Notes: generated by a model from the letters alone, not told the origin. A DNA stretch of 57,859 nucleotides from MVRV01 sp964469905 (GCA_964469905.1 CAYXZW010000017.1:1-57859); one strand, 5' to 3'; positions 35,751-44,822 are shown, counted from the stretch's first letter. Program-made: numbers and translations.

Positions 35751-36419
35751 TTACGTTGAAGAAAACGGAGAATCATTAATTCCGGAACCCGGAGTACAAA
35801 CAAACGCGTAAGCAACATATAGTCCATCATGACTTAAACTGATGTCGATGGGAGCTTTCTTGTTTTCATAATAAAGAAATGGCGGTTGAAGTTCATGGCG
35901 TTCTTTTCCCCTCCGGATGGCCATATCCTGCAAATCTAATTGATAAATATCAGCCAGCCTCCGGAACAGGCAATCGCGCACAAAGAACGAATGTTCAACA
36001 TTTTCTCCGGATACAACTTCCGGCAGGTACTCAACACCCCGGATAATTTTATCCAGATCCGGCAAACTATCTGCACCGATACAATGCACATAGCTCTCCG
36101 GACACGCCAGTTGAACAAAAACACTGCTTCCCTCCGGCAGAATAACTTCGCCTTTGGCCAATATGCTGTCGGTCTGATTTAACTGCACCGACCAGTGCCG
36201 AGGCAGGAATGGCGTTCCCGGAGAAGATTTGCCAATCACCTTGTAAGCTGTTTCCTTACAGGCCCAAAGCGCCCAGAGCATTCTGTCCGGATTTTGAGAA
36301 TCCCGTACTAATTCTATTTCAGCAGGAGTGAGGATTTTCTTCAGATATCGGGAATCCCTGCTTTTCTGCGCATTCTCCGGATGTTGCAAGTCCACAACAT
36401 CGTTGCCGATGCAAGACAA
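35751..36419 (-). CDS. 4'-phosphopantetheinyl transferase
   Basis: A 222-residue enzyme that would convert apo-ACP to holo-ACP with CoA. Motif order is IGNDVVDLQ at the N-terminus, WALWACKETAYKVIGK near residue 50, and ISLSHDG near 195, which is the AcpS order with a long insertion between the last two. The start is TTG 36419, supported by GGAGGAAGAG about five to ten bases upstream. It overlaps the acyltransferase gene by 101 bp in another frame. As last gene of the acyl-chain operon it likely charges the operon's own ACP. Confidence 0.85.
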   Translation of the reverse strand: MSCIGNDVVDLQHPENAQKSRDSRYLKKILTPAEIELVRDSQNPDRMLWALWACKETAYKVIGKSSPGTPFLPRHWSVQLNQTDSILAKGEVILPEGSSVFVQLACPESYVHCIGADSLPDLDKIIRGVEYLPEVVSGENVEHSFFVRDCLFRRLADIYQLDLQDMAIRRGKERHELQPPFLYYENKKAPIDISLSHDGLYVAYAFVCTPGSGINDSPFSST

Positions 36420-37143
36420 AATACTCTTCCTCCATTTGCACTAAACGGTTTACTATCTGTGTTGCATATTCTCTCTGAGCACGCAACCCGGAGGACTCGG
36501 CACGCAGGGGTATAAATACTTCCATCGCGACGGAAAACTTCTCTCCCCAGGTCGGTATAAAGCTGTAGTTTGCCTGTTTATCGCCCCGCACATACAAACA
36601 CATAACCTTGCAGTCTTCCACATCCTGAACAAAACGTCCAACTCCGTAGGAGAAGCCTTCGTTATCCACCCGCCCGTTGCGGGAACGGCCTCCTTCCGGA
36701 AAGATCATGATATTCTGAGAGTCCCGCAGCAGATAAATACATTTATCGAGCGTTTTTCTTGTTTTTTCCCGGGGACCTCCGCGGTTGATCGGAATGCATT
36801 TGGACAGATAACATAATACTGTCAGAACAATATTACTTTGAAAATTTGTTCTCTCCGGCAAATTCCACGGCAGCCGGGGATAATCTTTTATATGCCCGCC
36901 CAAGCTGAAAAGCGCGTAAGTCAAAACAAAGGAATCAATCATCGTCAAATGATTCGCGCAAATGATCCATGGTCCTTGGTGCCGGGAAAACTCTTCGGCA
37001 CAGCGACGGCGGATTTCTCTTAAATTGCGCACCCGGTAAAATAAAATCCGGGCTCCTAAAAAATATAACGGCGCAATAAAAATAACCGTAATACGTCCGA
37101 TAAAATTTTGCACAGCAAGCAACAATTTGGATTTTCTATCCAT
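36319..37143 (-). CDS. PlsC-like acyltransferase (lysophospholipid acyltransferase family)
   Basis: A 274-residue membrane-associated acyltransferase. The HX4D motif is NHLTMIDSF and the second family motif is FPEGGRSRNG, followed by DNEGFSYGVGRF. An N-terminal hydrophobic segment (VIFIAPLYFLGARILF) would anchor it. In the operon it may move the finished acyl chain from ACP to a lipid or glycan acceptor. Its last 33 codons overlap the phosphopantetheinyl transferase gene; the Cys-rich tail (HRQRCCGLATSGEC) has no family counterpart I know. Confidence 0.85.
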   Translation of the reverse strand: MDRKSKLLLAVQNFIGRITVIFIAPLYFLGARILFYRVRNLREIRRRCAEEFSRHQGPWIICANHLTMIDSFVLTYALFSLGGHIKDYPRLPWNLPERTNFQSNIVLTVLCYLSKCIPINRGGPREKTRKTLDKCIYLLRDSQNIMIFPEGGRSRNGRVDNEGFSYGVGRFVQDVEDCKVMCLYVRGDKQANYSFIPTWGEKFSVAMEVFIPLRAESSGLRAQREYATQIVNRLVQMEEEYFVLHRQRCCGLATSGECAEKQGFPISEENPHSC

Positions 37144-37147
37144 TATC

Positions 37148-37396
37148 TTACCCGAGTTTTTGTTTGATTACCTTCACGGCGTCACCTATTGTCCGAATCT
37201 TATCAGCTTCATCATCATCAATGCTGATGCCATAAACGTCTTCACACTTAATGATAACGTCAACCAGGCGGGCGGAATTGACCTTTAAATCATTTAAAAT
37301 ATGCGTATCCAGCGTCGCTTTTTCCAGAAGCGTCACGTCTTTAGTATAAGCTTTTAAAATATTAACCATTTCTTCAAATATTTTTTTCTCTTCCAT
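37148..37396 (-). CDS. Dedicated acyl carrier protein
   Basis: An 82-residue acidic helical protein with the ACP fold. The phosphopantetheine serine is Ser41 in LKVNSARLVD, where housekeeping ACPs have DSL. The change of D to N before and L to A after the serine suggests a specialised carrier. ISIDDDEADKIRTIGD fits helix III. It lies between the acyltransferase (four bases downstream) and the KAS II-like gene. Confidence 0.88.
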   Translation of the reverse strand: MEEKKIFEEMVNILKAYTKDVTLLEKATLDTHILNDLKVNSARLVDVIIKCEDVYGISIDDDEADKIRTIGDAVKVIKQKLG

Positions 37397-37420
37397 AATG
37401 CTGCTCTCCTTTTAAAATAA

Positions 37421-38701
37421 TTATTTTTCTTCCCATTTTTTAAATATAAGACAACTGTTGACATCACCAAAACCAAACCCGGCTTTGGCAATAATTCGCA
37501 GTTGCGGATAATTCATACATTTTTGCGGAATTCTGTCAGCGTATTGGGCAATATCAGGATGGACATCTTCACTATTGATGGACGGATGCAAAAACCCTTT
37601 ATAAAGTTGCAGTATCGTGGCCACACATTCGATTGCTCCGGCTGCACCCAGACAATGTCCAATCAGCGATTTAGTGGAATTAATATAGGGGAAATTCTTA
37701 GGACCGCGCCCCAGCGCTGCCGCCCAGTTTTTTATTTCATAAGGATCGGCATATGTTGCGGTCAAATGGCCGTTAATGGCGTCTATCTCGGCAGGATCGA
37801 TCCCGGAATCGGCAATCGCCGCCAGGATACATCTTTTCACACCTTCCGGATTAGGAGCGGTCATGGAACCGCCCATCCGCTGGCCACCGCTATTGACATG
37901 ACCGCCGAGAACTTCCGCATAAATCCTGGCACCCCGCAATTGCGCCGTTTCCCAGTCCTCCAGAACCAGCATTGCGCCACCCGAACCCGGAACAAAACCG
38001 CAGGCGGAAGCACTCAAAGGCCTCGAGCCGGCAGCCGGATCATCATTATACTTGCGGCAGATCACTCTCATGGCATCAAAACCACCCCAGATGTAAGGAG
38101 AAGCACCTTCCGAACCACCGGCCACCATGCGGCGGGCTAAGCCCCGCCTTATTCGTCCCGCAGCTTCAATTATTGCCTCGTTACCTGTGCTGCACGCTGA
38201 CGAATTTGAGGTAACCTGATTGCCGGCGGCAATTAAACCACCGATCCGGCCACTGGTTCCGCTGTTCATAACCTGTTCGACAATCCGGCTGCCCATGCGC
38301 CGGACTTTGCCTTCATTAATCATCGGCACAACCGTATGGGCAATTGTGTCCATTCCCCCGATTCCTGATCCGGCGATAACACCGGTATCCCAATCCACGG
38401 TATCGTCGGCACTATCGGGTATTTCAAAGCCGGCATCTCGCCAGGCATCGACCGCCGCAACTGATGCGTAGCCGATATTATCATTAATGGACAACAGCTT
38501 CTCATGATCAAAATACTCTTTACGAATTTCATCGAAATTTTCCGGCACTCCGGCAATCTGACAGGAAAAATTGAGCTCCCGCAAAAGAGGAATAAAACGA
38601 ATACCCGAACGTCCCTCCCGCAAAGCCTGCTCATAGTTATTCAAACCATGGGCATTAGGTGCAGCCACACCCATTCCTGTCACCACTACTCTTTTTTTCA
38701 T
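37421..38701 (-). CDS. Beta-ketoacyl-ACP synthase II-like (elongation)
   Basis: A 426-residue thiolase-fold condensing enzyme. The nucleophile is in NSSACSTGNEA, and the two histidines are in NGHLTATYADPYE and KSLIGHCLGAAGAIE, so the Cys-His-His triad is complete. The first histidine motif is HLTAT rather than the usual HGTxT. It would extend the ACP-bound chain by two carbons from malonyl-ACP. ATG 38701 overlaps the dehydratase stop (ATGA), and GGGAG lies seven bases upstream. Confidence 0.9.
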   Translation of the reverse strand: MKKRVVVTGMGVAAPNAHGLNNYEQALREGRSGIRFIPLLRELNFSCQIAGVPENFDEIRKEYFDHEKLLSINDNIGYASVAAVDAWRDAGFEIPDSADDTVDWDTGVIAGSGIGGMDTIAHTVVPMINEGKVRRMGSRIVEQVMNSGTSGRIGGLIAAGNQVTSNSSACSTGNEAIIEAAGRIRRGLARRMVAGGSEGASPYIWGGFDAMRVICRKYNDDPAAGSRPLSASACGFVPGSGGAMLVLEDWETAQLRGARIYAEVLGGHVNSGGQRMGGSMTAPNPEGVKRCILAAIADSGIDPAEIDAINGHLTATYADPYEIKNWAAALGRGPKNFPYINSTKSLIGHCLGAAGAIECVATILQLYKGFLHPSINSEDVHPDIAQYADRIPQKCMNYPQLRIIAKAGFGFGDVNSCLIFKKWEEK

Positions 38702-39168
38702 CGACTTACTCCCATTCCAGCTAATTTTCCCAGACAGACAACTTCACTGTTTTCTCTCTCCATAGTTAAATCGACTTTTATAGCCCCTTTACGAAAATAG
38801 ATTTTTTTGCCTTTTACAATCACCCGTTCCCCGGGCACCACAATCCCCTTGAACTCCACATTATCGGCTAAAGAAAACAAGCTCAAAGGGCCTTGCATAT
38901 GGCTGGGGCGAATATTCTTTTGACACGCCAGAAGATACATCCCGAAAGCAACCACGCCAATTTGCGCCATCGTTTCAATCAGAATCACTCCCGGTGTAAT
39001 TGGTCTGCCGGGAAAGTGGCCGCGATAAAAAAACGCATCCGTACGAAAACGGTAAGTACCGATGATCTCCTCTTCATTCAGACTGATTATTTCATCGATG
39101 AAGCGAAAAGGCTCCTGCTGCGGCACAAGAGCTAAAACCTCCCGGATTATGCCGTCATCAGCCACCAT
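38698..39168 (-). CDS. 3-hydroxyacyl-ACP dehydratase, FabZ/FabA hotdog type
   Basis: A 156-residue single-hotdog protein (162 if the ATG at 39186 is used; I prefer the inner ATG, which has a G-rich stretch upstream). FYRGHFPGRPITPGVILIET holds the catalytic His and Glu in FabZ-like order. It overlaps the ketoreductase gene by 11 bp at its start and the KAS gene by four at its end, so tight co-translation is expected. It should dehydrate the 3-hydroxyacyl-ACP made by the neighbouring ketoreductase. Confidence 0.87.
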   Translation of the reverse strand: MVADDGIIREVLALVPQQEPFRFIDEIISLNEEEIIGTYRFRTDAFFYRGHFPGRPITPGVILIETMAQIGVVAFGMYLLACQKNIRPSHMQGPLSLFSLADNVEFKGIVVPGERVIVKGKKIYFRKGAIKVDLTMERENSEVVCLGKLAGMGVSR

Positions 39169-39886
39169 AAAGCCCCCCGTTAACATGAATTACACTGCCC
39201 GTTATATAGCTTCCTTTTGTCGCCAGAAAGGTGACAACTTCGGCGATCTCTTCAGGCCTGCCAATGCGGTTCAAGGTAATTCCCTCCAGAACTCTGCTTA
39301 TCACATCCTCCGGTAATTCCCGGGTCATCTCTGTCTCCACAAAACCCGGTGCAACAGAATTTACCAGAATGTTGCGTCCGCGCAGTTCTTGCGCCAGGGA
39401 TTTGGTAAACGCATCGAGCGCTGCTTTTTCCATCGTGTACGGGATTTGGCCCGCATTGCCCGTATGGCCGACTACACTGGATATGTTAATAATGCGGCCG
39501 GAGGAACTGCGCACCATAAATTGCCGCAGGATTCTTTTGGTCAGATACCAGACACCCCGGGTCAGCGCGCGCTGTTCGTCAAACTGCTCTATCTTCATCG
39601 AAAGAATATCAGCGTTTATCGATTGTCCGGCATTGTTTACCAGAACATCAATACGGCCGACATCTGCTTTCAACCTGGCAACCATTGCTTCCACATCTTC
39701 GATATTGGCCAGATCGGCTTTAACTAAAAAGCCGTCTTTTATTTCGGCTTGAATTTTTTGCGCCTGCTCAACACTTCTGCGGTAATGAATGCCGACAGAA
39801 AAACCTTCAGCCGACAAAGCGCGGCAGCAGGCCGCTCCAATTCCTGTGGCCCCTCCCGTAACAAGAGCAACCGGTTTATCCATCAT
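39158..39886 (-). CDS. 3-oxoacyl-ACP reductase, FabG-like SDR
   Basis: A 242-residue short-chain dehydrogenase. NADPH motif TGGATGIGAA, NNAGQ, the catalytic Ser-Tyr-Lys as ISSVVGHTGNAGQIPYTMEK, and the tail TGSVIHVNGGLYGG. Start at ATG 39886, which overlaps the KAS III stop (ATGA) and has GGAGG six bases upstream; the longer reading from 39922 is less likely. It reduces the 3-ketoacyl intermediate in the operon's cycle. Confidence 0.92.
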   Translation of the reverse strand: MMDKPVALVTGGATGIGAACCRALSAEGFSVGIHYRRSVEQAQKIQAEIKDGFLVKADLANIEDVEAMVARLKADVGRIDVLVNNAGQSINADILSMKIEQFDEQRALTRGVWYLTKRILRQFMVRSSSGRIINISSVVGHTGNAGQIPYTMEKAALDAFTKSLAQELRGRNILVNSVAPGFVETEMTRELPEDVISRVLEGITLNRIGRPEEIAEVVTFLATKGSYITGSVIHVNGGLYGG

Positions 39887-40875
39887 TTTCCACCTCCTAC
39901 CTGCAACATCATATATGCCCAACTAAGCCCCGCCCCCACCATAACCATCGCAATGTTGTCGCCCGGTTTTATCTCATCCCATTGCATGCTCAGAACAGAG
40001 GGAGCGCCGCAGCAGGCTGTATTCCCGAATTGTTCGACGTTATGCCAGTGATGCTCCGGAGCTATTCCTCCGCGGTCACCGACATTTTTCAGCACCATTA
40101 AATTAGCCTGATGCCCGATAAAAATAAACCGCGAGGCCGCCGCGGCATAAGAATCCTGCAGCAGTTTCAAACATTCCATCGTTGTGCGTATAGCAAAACC
40201 CTGGACAGCATTGCCGTCCTGATGGAAAGCCCAATCCCAATCAATGCCGACTTTCGTCCATCCGGAAGGCCGGGAATCAAAGCCACCGCTGATAAAAGCA
40301 GCTTGCGCCGGAATCTTTGCCGAAACGACAGCAGCAACAGCTCCATCGCCAAAAATAACCGCATTGCTCCGGTCGGAATAATTGAGGGTTTTGGTCATGC
40401 TTTCCGCATTGACTACCAAAACATATGGCGGCAGGGTTTCCGGCTGCATCCGCAGCAAAAAATTTATATTCATACCGAAAGTTGCGCAGGCGGCATTCAA
40501 ATCAAAACAGGGCACTTCGATGCCCAGCTCCGCGGCAATTGCCGCTGCTTCCGCCGGGGTAACATTATCAGGAGAGGAACTTCCGGCAATGAGCATACCG
40601 ATATCATCCGGTTTTACTCCGGCGCGCTGCATGGCCAAACGGGCGGCTGCCGCTCCCATTTGTGCATTTTTATAAAGCCGCACGGGAAAAGCTGCAGACG
40701 GATTTACATTTTTTGTTTGTTTAATATAATCCAAAGGCAGGACTGTGCGACGATTCTGAATGCCGACACGCTCCATAATCCATTCATTAGTAGTACCGAT
40801 ATCCAGATCTTCTAAAAATTTATTGGAGATTATATTTTCGGGGTGAAAATGACCCAGCGAATGCAGATAGAGCAT
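39883..40875 (-). CDS. Beta-ketoacyl-ACP synthase III-like (initiation)
   Basis: A 330-residue FabH-family condensing enzyme. The active cysteine is in NAACATFGMN, with the histidine in IGHQANLMVLKN and the asparagine in FGNTACCGAP. Such enzymes start chains from an acyl-CoA primer and malonyl-ACP. Start is ATG 40875, one base past the acyl-CoA dehydrogenase stop, with GGGAG upstream. Primer choice is unknown; the adjacent acyl-CoA dehydrogenase suggests an unsaturated or modified acyl-CoA. Confidence 0.9.
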   Translation of the reverse strand: MLYLHSLGHFHPENIISNKFLEDLDIGTTNEWIMERVGIQNRRTVLPLDYIKQTKNVNPSAAFPVRLYKNAQMGAAAARLAMQRAGVKPDDIGMLIAGSSSPDNVTPAEAAAIAAELGIEVPCFDLNAACATFGMNINFLLRMQPETLPPYVLVVNAESMTKTLNYSDRSNAVIFGDGAVAAVVSAKIPAQAAFISGGFDSRPSGWTKVGIDWDWAFHQDGNAVQGFAIRTTMECLKLLQDSYAAAASRFIFIGHQANLMVLKNVGDRGGIAPEHHWHNVEQFGNTACCGAPSVLSMQWDEIKPGDNIAMVMVGAGLSWAYMMLQVGGGK

Positions 40876-40876
40876 G

Positions 40877-42076
40877 CTAAACAATCTCCCGCCCGATAAT
40901 CATATTCTGCACTTCCCGGACACCCTCATAAATATCAACGATATGGGCATCGCGGGCCAGCTTGGATATTTCATAATCTGTCGTAAAACCATAACCGCCG
41001 TGCAAATGCAGACCTTCTGCGGAACAGAAGATGGCCGCTTCCGCTGCCGTATTTTTCGCCAGCGATGCATAAAGGCCGGCATCATCGGCCTTTTCCTGAA
41101 TTTTGCAGGCTGCTTTCAAAAGGGCCAGTTCGGCCAGTTCCACTTTTTTCCACATCGCCGTAATAGTTTCCCGCGCCACGGGAAGATCGCAAATCCGCGA
41201 GCCAAATTGCTTGCGCTCCCGGGTGTAATCGAGTGTAACCGCCAGCGCCCTTCTTGCCAATCCTACGCCGATGGCCGCCACCATCGGGCGGGCATAATCC
41301 AGAACATCAACGATATATTTAAAACCAAACCGGCGGTCCCCGATAATCTGATCAGGCGCGATAACGACATCCTCAAAGGTTACACTGGCCGTATTGGAAA
41401 GACGCTGCCCCAGCTTATCTTCCGGTTTGCCGACAATAATTTTGCCGCCTGTGGGTAATTCCATCTCCCGGGTGTTGTTGCCGATATCCGGAATTTCTGC
41501 CGCCGCTACCTTGTCCACTGGAACAACAACACAAGCCATGAAGTTACTGGTTGGTTTGCCGACTTTACAAAGAACAGTGTATTGTGAAGCATACGAAGCA
41601 TTGGTAATGAAGCATTTGGAGCCATTCAAGATGTAAGAACCATCATCTCGCTTACCGATAAAAGAGGTCATCATGGAATTATCCGAACCGGCGGCAGGCT
41701 CCGTCAAACAAAACGAAGCCAGAACGGGCTGTTCGGTAAAAGGCCGCAGAAATCTTTCCTTCTGTTCCTGAGTACCATGCTGGGCGATAACAACATTGGC
41801 TAAATCATTGCACATGGCCGAAGTGGAAATTCCCGTATCACCATAAGAGATCTCTTCGATAATCATCGCCGATGAGATAACATCGATTTCAAAACCTTTA
41901 ATAGATTCCGGAATACTCAAATTGATAATACCCATCTCCCAGGCCTTACCGATTACCAGCCAGGGAAATCTGTGGGATTTTTCCATCTCCAGAATGTGCG
42001 GTGTAATCTCATTCTTCACCAGCTTCCGTACTGTATCTACATACATTAACTGATTTTCATTCAAGCTAAAATCCAT
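40877..42076 (-). CDS. Acyl-CoA (acyl-ACP?) dehydrogenase
   Basis: A 399-residue flavoprotein with CLTEPAAGSDNSMM, the loop TRERKQFGSRICDLPV and the catalytic-base segment DIYEGVREVQNM. It is distinct from the beta-oxidation copy at 15498-16646. Being inside a fatty-acid synthesis operon, it could introduce a double bond in a primer or ACP-bound chain, as in some specialised lipid pathways. That role is inference. It ends one base before the KAS III start. Confidence 0.88.
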   Translation of the reverse strand: MDFSLNENQLMYVDTVRKLVKNEITPHILEMEKSHRFPWLVIGKAWEMGIINLSIPESIKGFEIDVISSAMIIEEISYGDTGISTSAMCNDLANVVIAQHGTQEQKERFLRPFTEQPVLASFCLTEPAAGSDNSMMTSFIGKRDDGSYILNGSKCFITNASYASQYTVLCKVGKPTSNFMACVVVPVDKVAAAEIPDIGNNTREMELPTGGKIIVGKPEDKLGQRLSNTASVTFEDVVIAPDQIIGDRRFGFKYIVDVLDYARPMVAAIGVGLARRALAVTLDYTRERKQFGSRICDLPVARETITAMWKKVELAELALLKAACKIQEKADDAGLYASLAKNTAAEAAIFCSAEGLHLHGGYGFTTDYEISKLARDAHIVDIYEGVREVQNMIIGREIV

Positions 42077-42170
42077 TATTGAAAGCCTTTCCTGTCATAA
42101 TTAATTTCATCCTCCGGAATACAATACCTGAGAGTATTTCTTTACTAACTACTACTTCTTTTGCCGCCCG

Positions 42171-43613
42171 TCAGGCCGCTACTTTTTTCTGCGGACGTTC
42201 TCTATCCTGTCCGGCGACAGAATCGGTTCCATACTTATTCTGCAAAAAATACTTCATTGTTGCCGGATATAAGATATAAGCGAGGACGTCTTCCTCGGTG
42301 CGCGCCAAGTCTCCCATGTGCTCTTTTGCATCGGTAATTTCCGGCGGGAGATAATCAGCCGGCCTTCCGGCAAACGGCTCCTGTCCGCGTTTGTAGTTTT
42401 TTAAAATCATTCTGGCCAGTTCGGATTTGATGGGCAACGGAGTTAGTCCGTACAACCCGAGAACCAGATCCTTGAGCTGGTTGGTAACTTTTGTATAGCG
42501 CCCGAAAAGGACGTTTAATACGGCCTGGGCTCCAACTATTTGGGAAACAGGCGTTACCAGAGGAGGACAGCCCATATCGTTGCGTGTCCGCTCCACTTCT
42601 TCGTAAATCTCCTCCAAACGGTCCAGGGCTTTCATTTCCTTGAGCTGGCCGATCAAATTGGAAATCATGCCGCCGGGAATTTGATGAGCCAGGACGCCGC
42701 TATCAATGATGGATAGTTTATGATTGGCCAGATGATGGTTATACTTGGGAGCAATGTTTTCCAGATGTTCACCTAAGACCAGCAATTTATGTAAATCCAT
42801 TCCGGTTGCGCGCTTTGTTCCCCTCAGAGCTGCCACCAACGGTTCGATTGCCGGCATGGAAGTTCTCAGGGCAAATGGTGCGAGGCAGGTATCGACAATG
42901 TCCACACCGGCTTCGATTGCTTTCAAATAGGTCATACTGGCCATTCCGCTGGTATAGTGGGTATGAAGATGCACCGGCACTTTAATTTCTTTTTTCAGGG
43001 CAATAAACAAATCATAGGCATCGTAAGGAGAAAGCATCCCGGCCATATCTTTAATACAGACCGTATCCGCCCCCATCCGCTCGAGTTCCTGCGCTTTGCT
43101 TACATAATAATTCAGGTTATATACATTTCCGCCCAAGCCGTCTTCAGTCAGCGAATAGCAAACAGCTCCCTGAAAATGACGGCCATTAGCTTTTATCCTT
43201 TCCGCACAGGTTTCGATATTGCGAAAATCATTTAAGGCATCAAAACAACGGAAAACATCAATGCCGATTTCGCAGGCCTTATCGACAAAGGCCCGAACCA
43301 CATCATCGGCATAATGACGGTAACCGACTAAATTCTGACCGCGCAGCAGCATCGAAAAAGGAGTTTTCGTAATATAGTTCTTTAATATTTTTGGCCTCAT
43401 CCAGGGATCTTCACCCAGAAAGCGGTGCATGGTGTCAAAGGTTGCGCCGCCCCATACTTCGATTGCCCAAAAGCCGCAATTGTCCATTTGTTCGGCAATG
43501 GGAATCATATCTTCCGTTTTCATGCGCGTGGCATAGATTGATTGATGCCCGTCACGAAAAGTATTATCCTGAATTTTAACGGGATTCGTCGTCGTCTTAT
43601 TTAAATTATCCAA
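42171..43613 (-). CDS. Biotin-dependent carboxyltransferase subunit (PycB/transcarboxylase 5S-like)
   Basis: A 480-residue HMGL-like TIM-barrel protein. RDGHQSIYATRMKTEDM, the carboxylated-lysine motif CIKDMAGMLSP and the metal-binding HLHTHYTSGMA are intact. It lacks the C-terminal biotin domain found in some oxaloacetate decarboxylase alpha subunits, so a separate biotin carrier would be needed. It could transfer carboxyl from oxaloacetate or act with pyruvate. Position ahead of the KAS genes suggests it feeds malonyl- or methylmalonyl-CoA to the operon, which is inference. Confidence 0.85.
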   Translation of the reverse strand: MDNLNKTTTNPVKIQDNTFRDGHQSIYATRMKTEDMIPIAEQMDNCGFWAIEVWGGATFDTMHRFLGEDPWMRPKILKNYITKTPFSMLLRGQNLVGYRHYADDVVRAFVDKACEIGIDVFRCFDALNDFRNIETCAERIKANGRHFQGAVCYSLTEDGLGGNVYNLNYYVSKAQELERMGADTVCIKDMAGMLSPYDAYDLFIALKKEIKVPVHLHTHYTSGMASMTYLKAIEAGVDIVDTCLAPFALRTSMPAIEPLVAALRGTKRATGMDLHKLLVLGEHLENIAPKYNHHLANHKLSIIDSGVLAHQIPGGMISNLIGQLKEMKALDRLEEIYEEVERTRNDMGCPPLVTPVSQIVGAQAVLNVLFGRYTKVTNQLKDLVLGLYGLTPLPIKSELARMILKNYKRGQEPFAGRPADYLPPEITDAKEHMGDLARTEEDVLAYILYPATMKYFLQNKYGTDSVAGQDRERPQKKVAA

Positions 43614-43675
43614 AGCCGCTCCTTTATTTCTCGGGAATTATTATGCGCCTTTAATTTAATAAACAGGTTCTAATA

Positions 43676-44626
43676 TTAATTTGCCCCGGCCAAGACTTTC
43701 TCGGCTGCTGTGAGCCCTGTAATAGACTGGCAGACAATATTAATTGTCTTAAAAAATTCGCGCAGGGGACGACCGGGCCCGATTTCATAAACATCAGTCG
43801 CACGGGCAGCCAAACCTTGCATATTCTCACACCAGTTTACTGTGCTACTGAGCTGGCTGACTAAATTTTTAATTATTTCCGGCACTGAATCCGAATGGAA
43901 GGCGCCGGTGAAATTTGATGTTACTTGCGGAGCATGACCGGGAACTAATCCCCGGCCGACTTCTTTTAATGTACAGGAAAATGATTCTTCGATGTTCTTC
44001 ATATAACGGCTGTGAAAGGGTGCACTGACATTTAAAGGAACAAAACGAAACGGCCTTTCCCCTCCCAGAGATTGGGACAATCTTTTTTCCGCTTGAGGCA
44101 TGGCCGCGGCCTCACCGCTGATGACAACCTGGTTGACCGAATTGATATTAGCAACATCGATGGGCAAGCCTTTTAATATTGCACTGAGCTTTTGGGCATC
44201 AAGACCTTCAGAGATAACAGCCGCCATGCCCCCGACTCCCACCGGAACTGCCTCCTGCATCAACTTGCCGCGTTCCTGCACTATTGTCAGCGATTGGGCA
44301 AAGGGCATAACCTGCGCAGCTACAAGAGCTGTAAACTCACCTAAAGAATGTCCGCCGAAATATTGCGGGGCGAAATTAAAACGCTCCACCAATCCGCGAT
44401 ACATCGCTGTTTCCGTCGCTAAAATGCAGGGCTGGGTATATTCGGTAAGGTTGATCCTTTCATCCTCCCCAAAACACATGGCCGCGACGTCCCAGCCTAA
44501 GGTATCGGAAGCTTCCTGATAAGTATCTCGGCAAACGGGAATTTGTTCATAAAATTCTTTTCCCATCCCCGGCCGCTGCGATCCCTGTCCCGGAAAAACA
44601 ACTGCTACACATTTATTTACATCCAT
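43676..44626 (-). CDS. fabD: Malonyl-CoA:ACP transacylase
   Basis: A 316-residue alpha/beta hydrolase-like transferase. VFPGQGSQRPGMG, the nucleophile GHSLGEFTAL and the histidine in NVSAPFHSRYM are all present. Length is normal for FabD. It loads malonyl groups on ACP. It is the first gene of the acyl-chain operon and follows a candidate sigma-54 promoter. A second, housekeeping fabD may exist elsewhere. Confidence 0.92.
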   Translation of the reverse strand: MDVNKCVAVVFPGQGSQRPGMGKEFYEQIPVCRDTYQEASDTLGWDVAAMCFGEDERINLTEYTQPCILATETAMYRGLVERFNFAPQYFGGHSLGEFTALVAAQVMPFAQSLTIVQERGKLMQEAVPVGVGGMAAVISEGLDAQKLSAILKGLPIDVANINSVNQVVISGEAAAMPQAEKRLSQSLGGERPFRFVPLNVSAPFHSRYMKNIEESFSCTLKEVGRGLVPGHAPQVTSNFTGAFHSDSVPEIIKNLVSQLSSTVNWCENMQGLAARATDVYEIGPGRPLREFFKTINIVCQSITGLTAAEKVLAGAN

Positions 44627-44698
44627 GGAAAAACCTCCCTGCGGTAGCGGTAATGGCTGCCAATCATGATTTGTGCCTAATGGAACTGCCCCGGGAAC

Positions 44699-44714
44699 AG
44701 CAGCATCTATGCCA
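44699..44714 (-). promoter_or_regulatory. Candidate sigma-54 promoter upstream of fabD
   Basis: Minus strand TGGCATAGATGCTGCT has GG and GC at the 12-base offset; the -12 box is CTGC rather than TTGC. It lies about 70 bp before the fabD start and between fabD and a divergent kinase/sigma-54 regulator pair. Confidence 0.5.
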
Positions 44715-44822
44715 AAAGGACACTTCCGCTAAAAAAGAGACAACTTGTTGATGTCACTATAATTATATTGACGCAGAGAGTAAGAGGAACCTGCCGGAAA
44801 ACATATTTTTTGCGTAATGCTA

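Noticed and set aside
36319..36419. Frameshift or sequencing error merging acyltransferase and transferase genes
   Set aside because: Both frames end or start with plausible signals (strong SD, IGNDVVDL at the N-terminus), so a true overlap is more economical.
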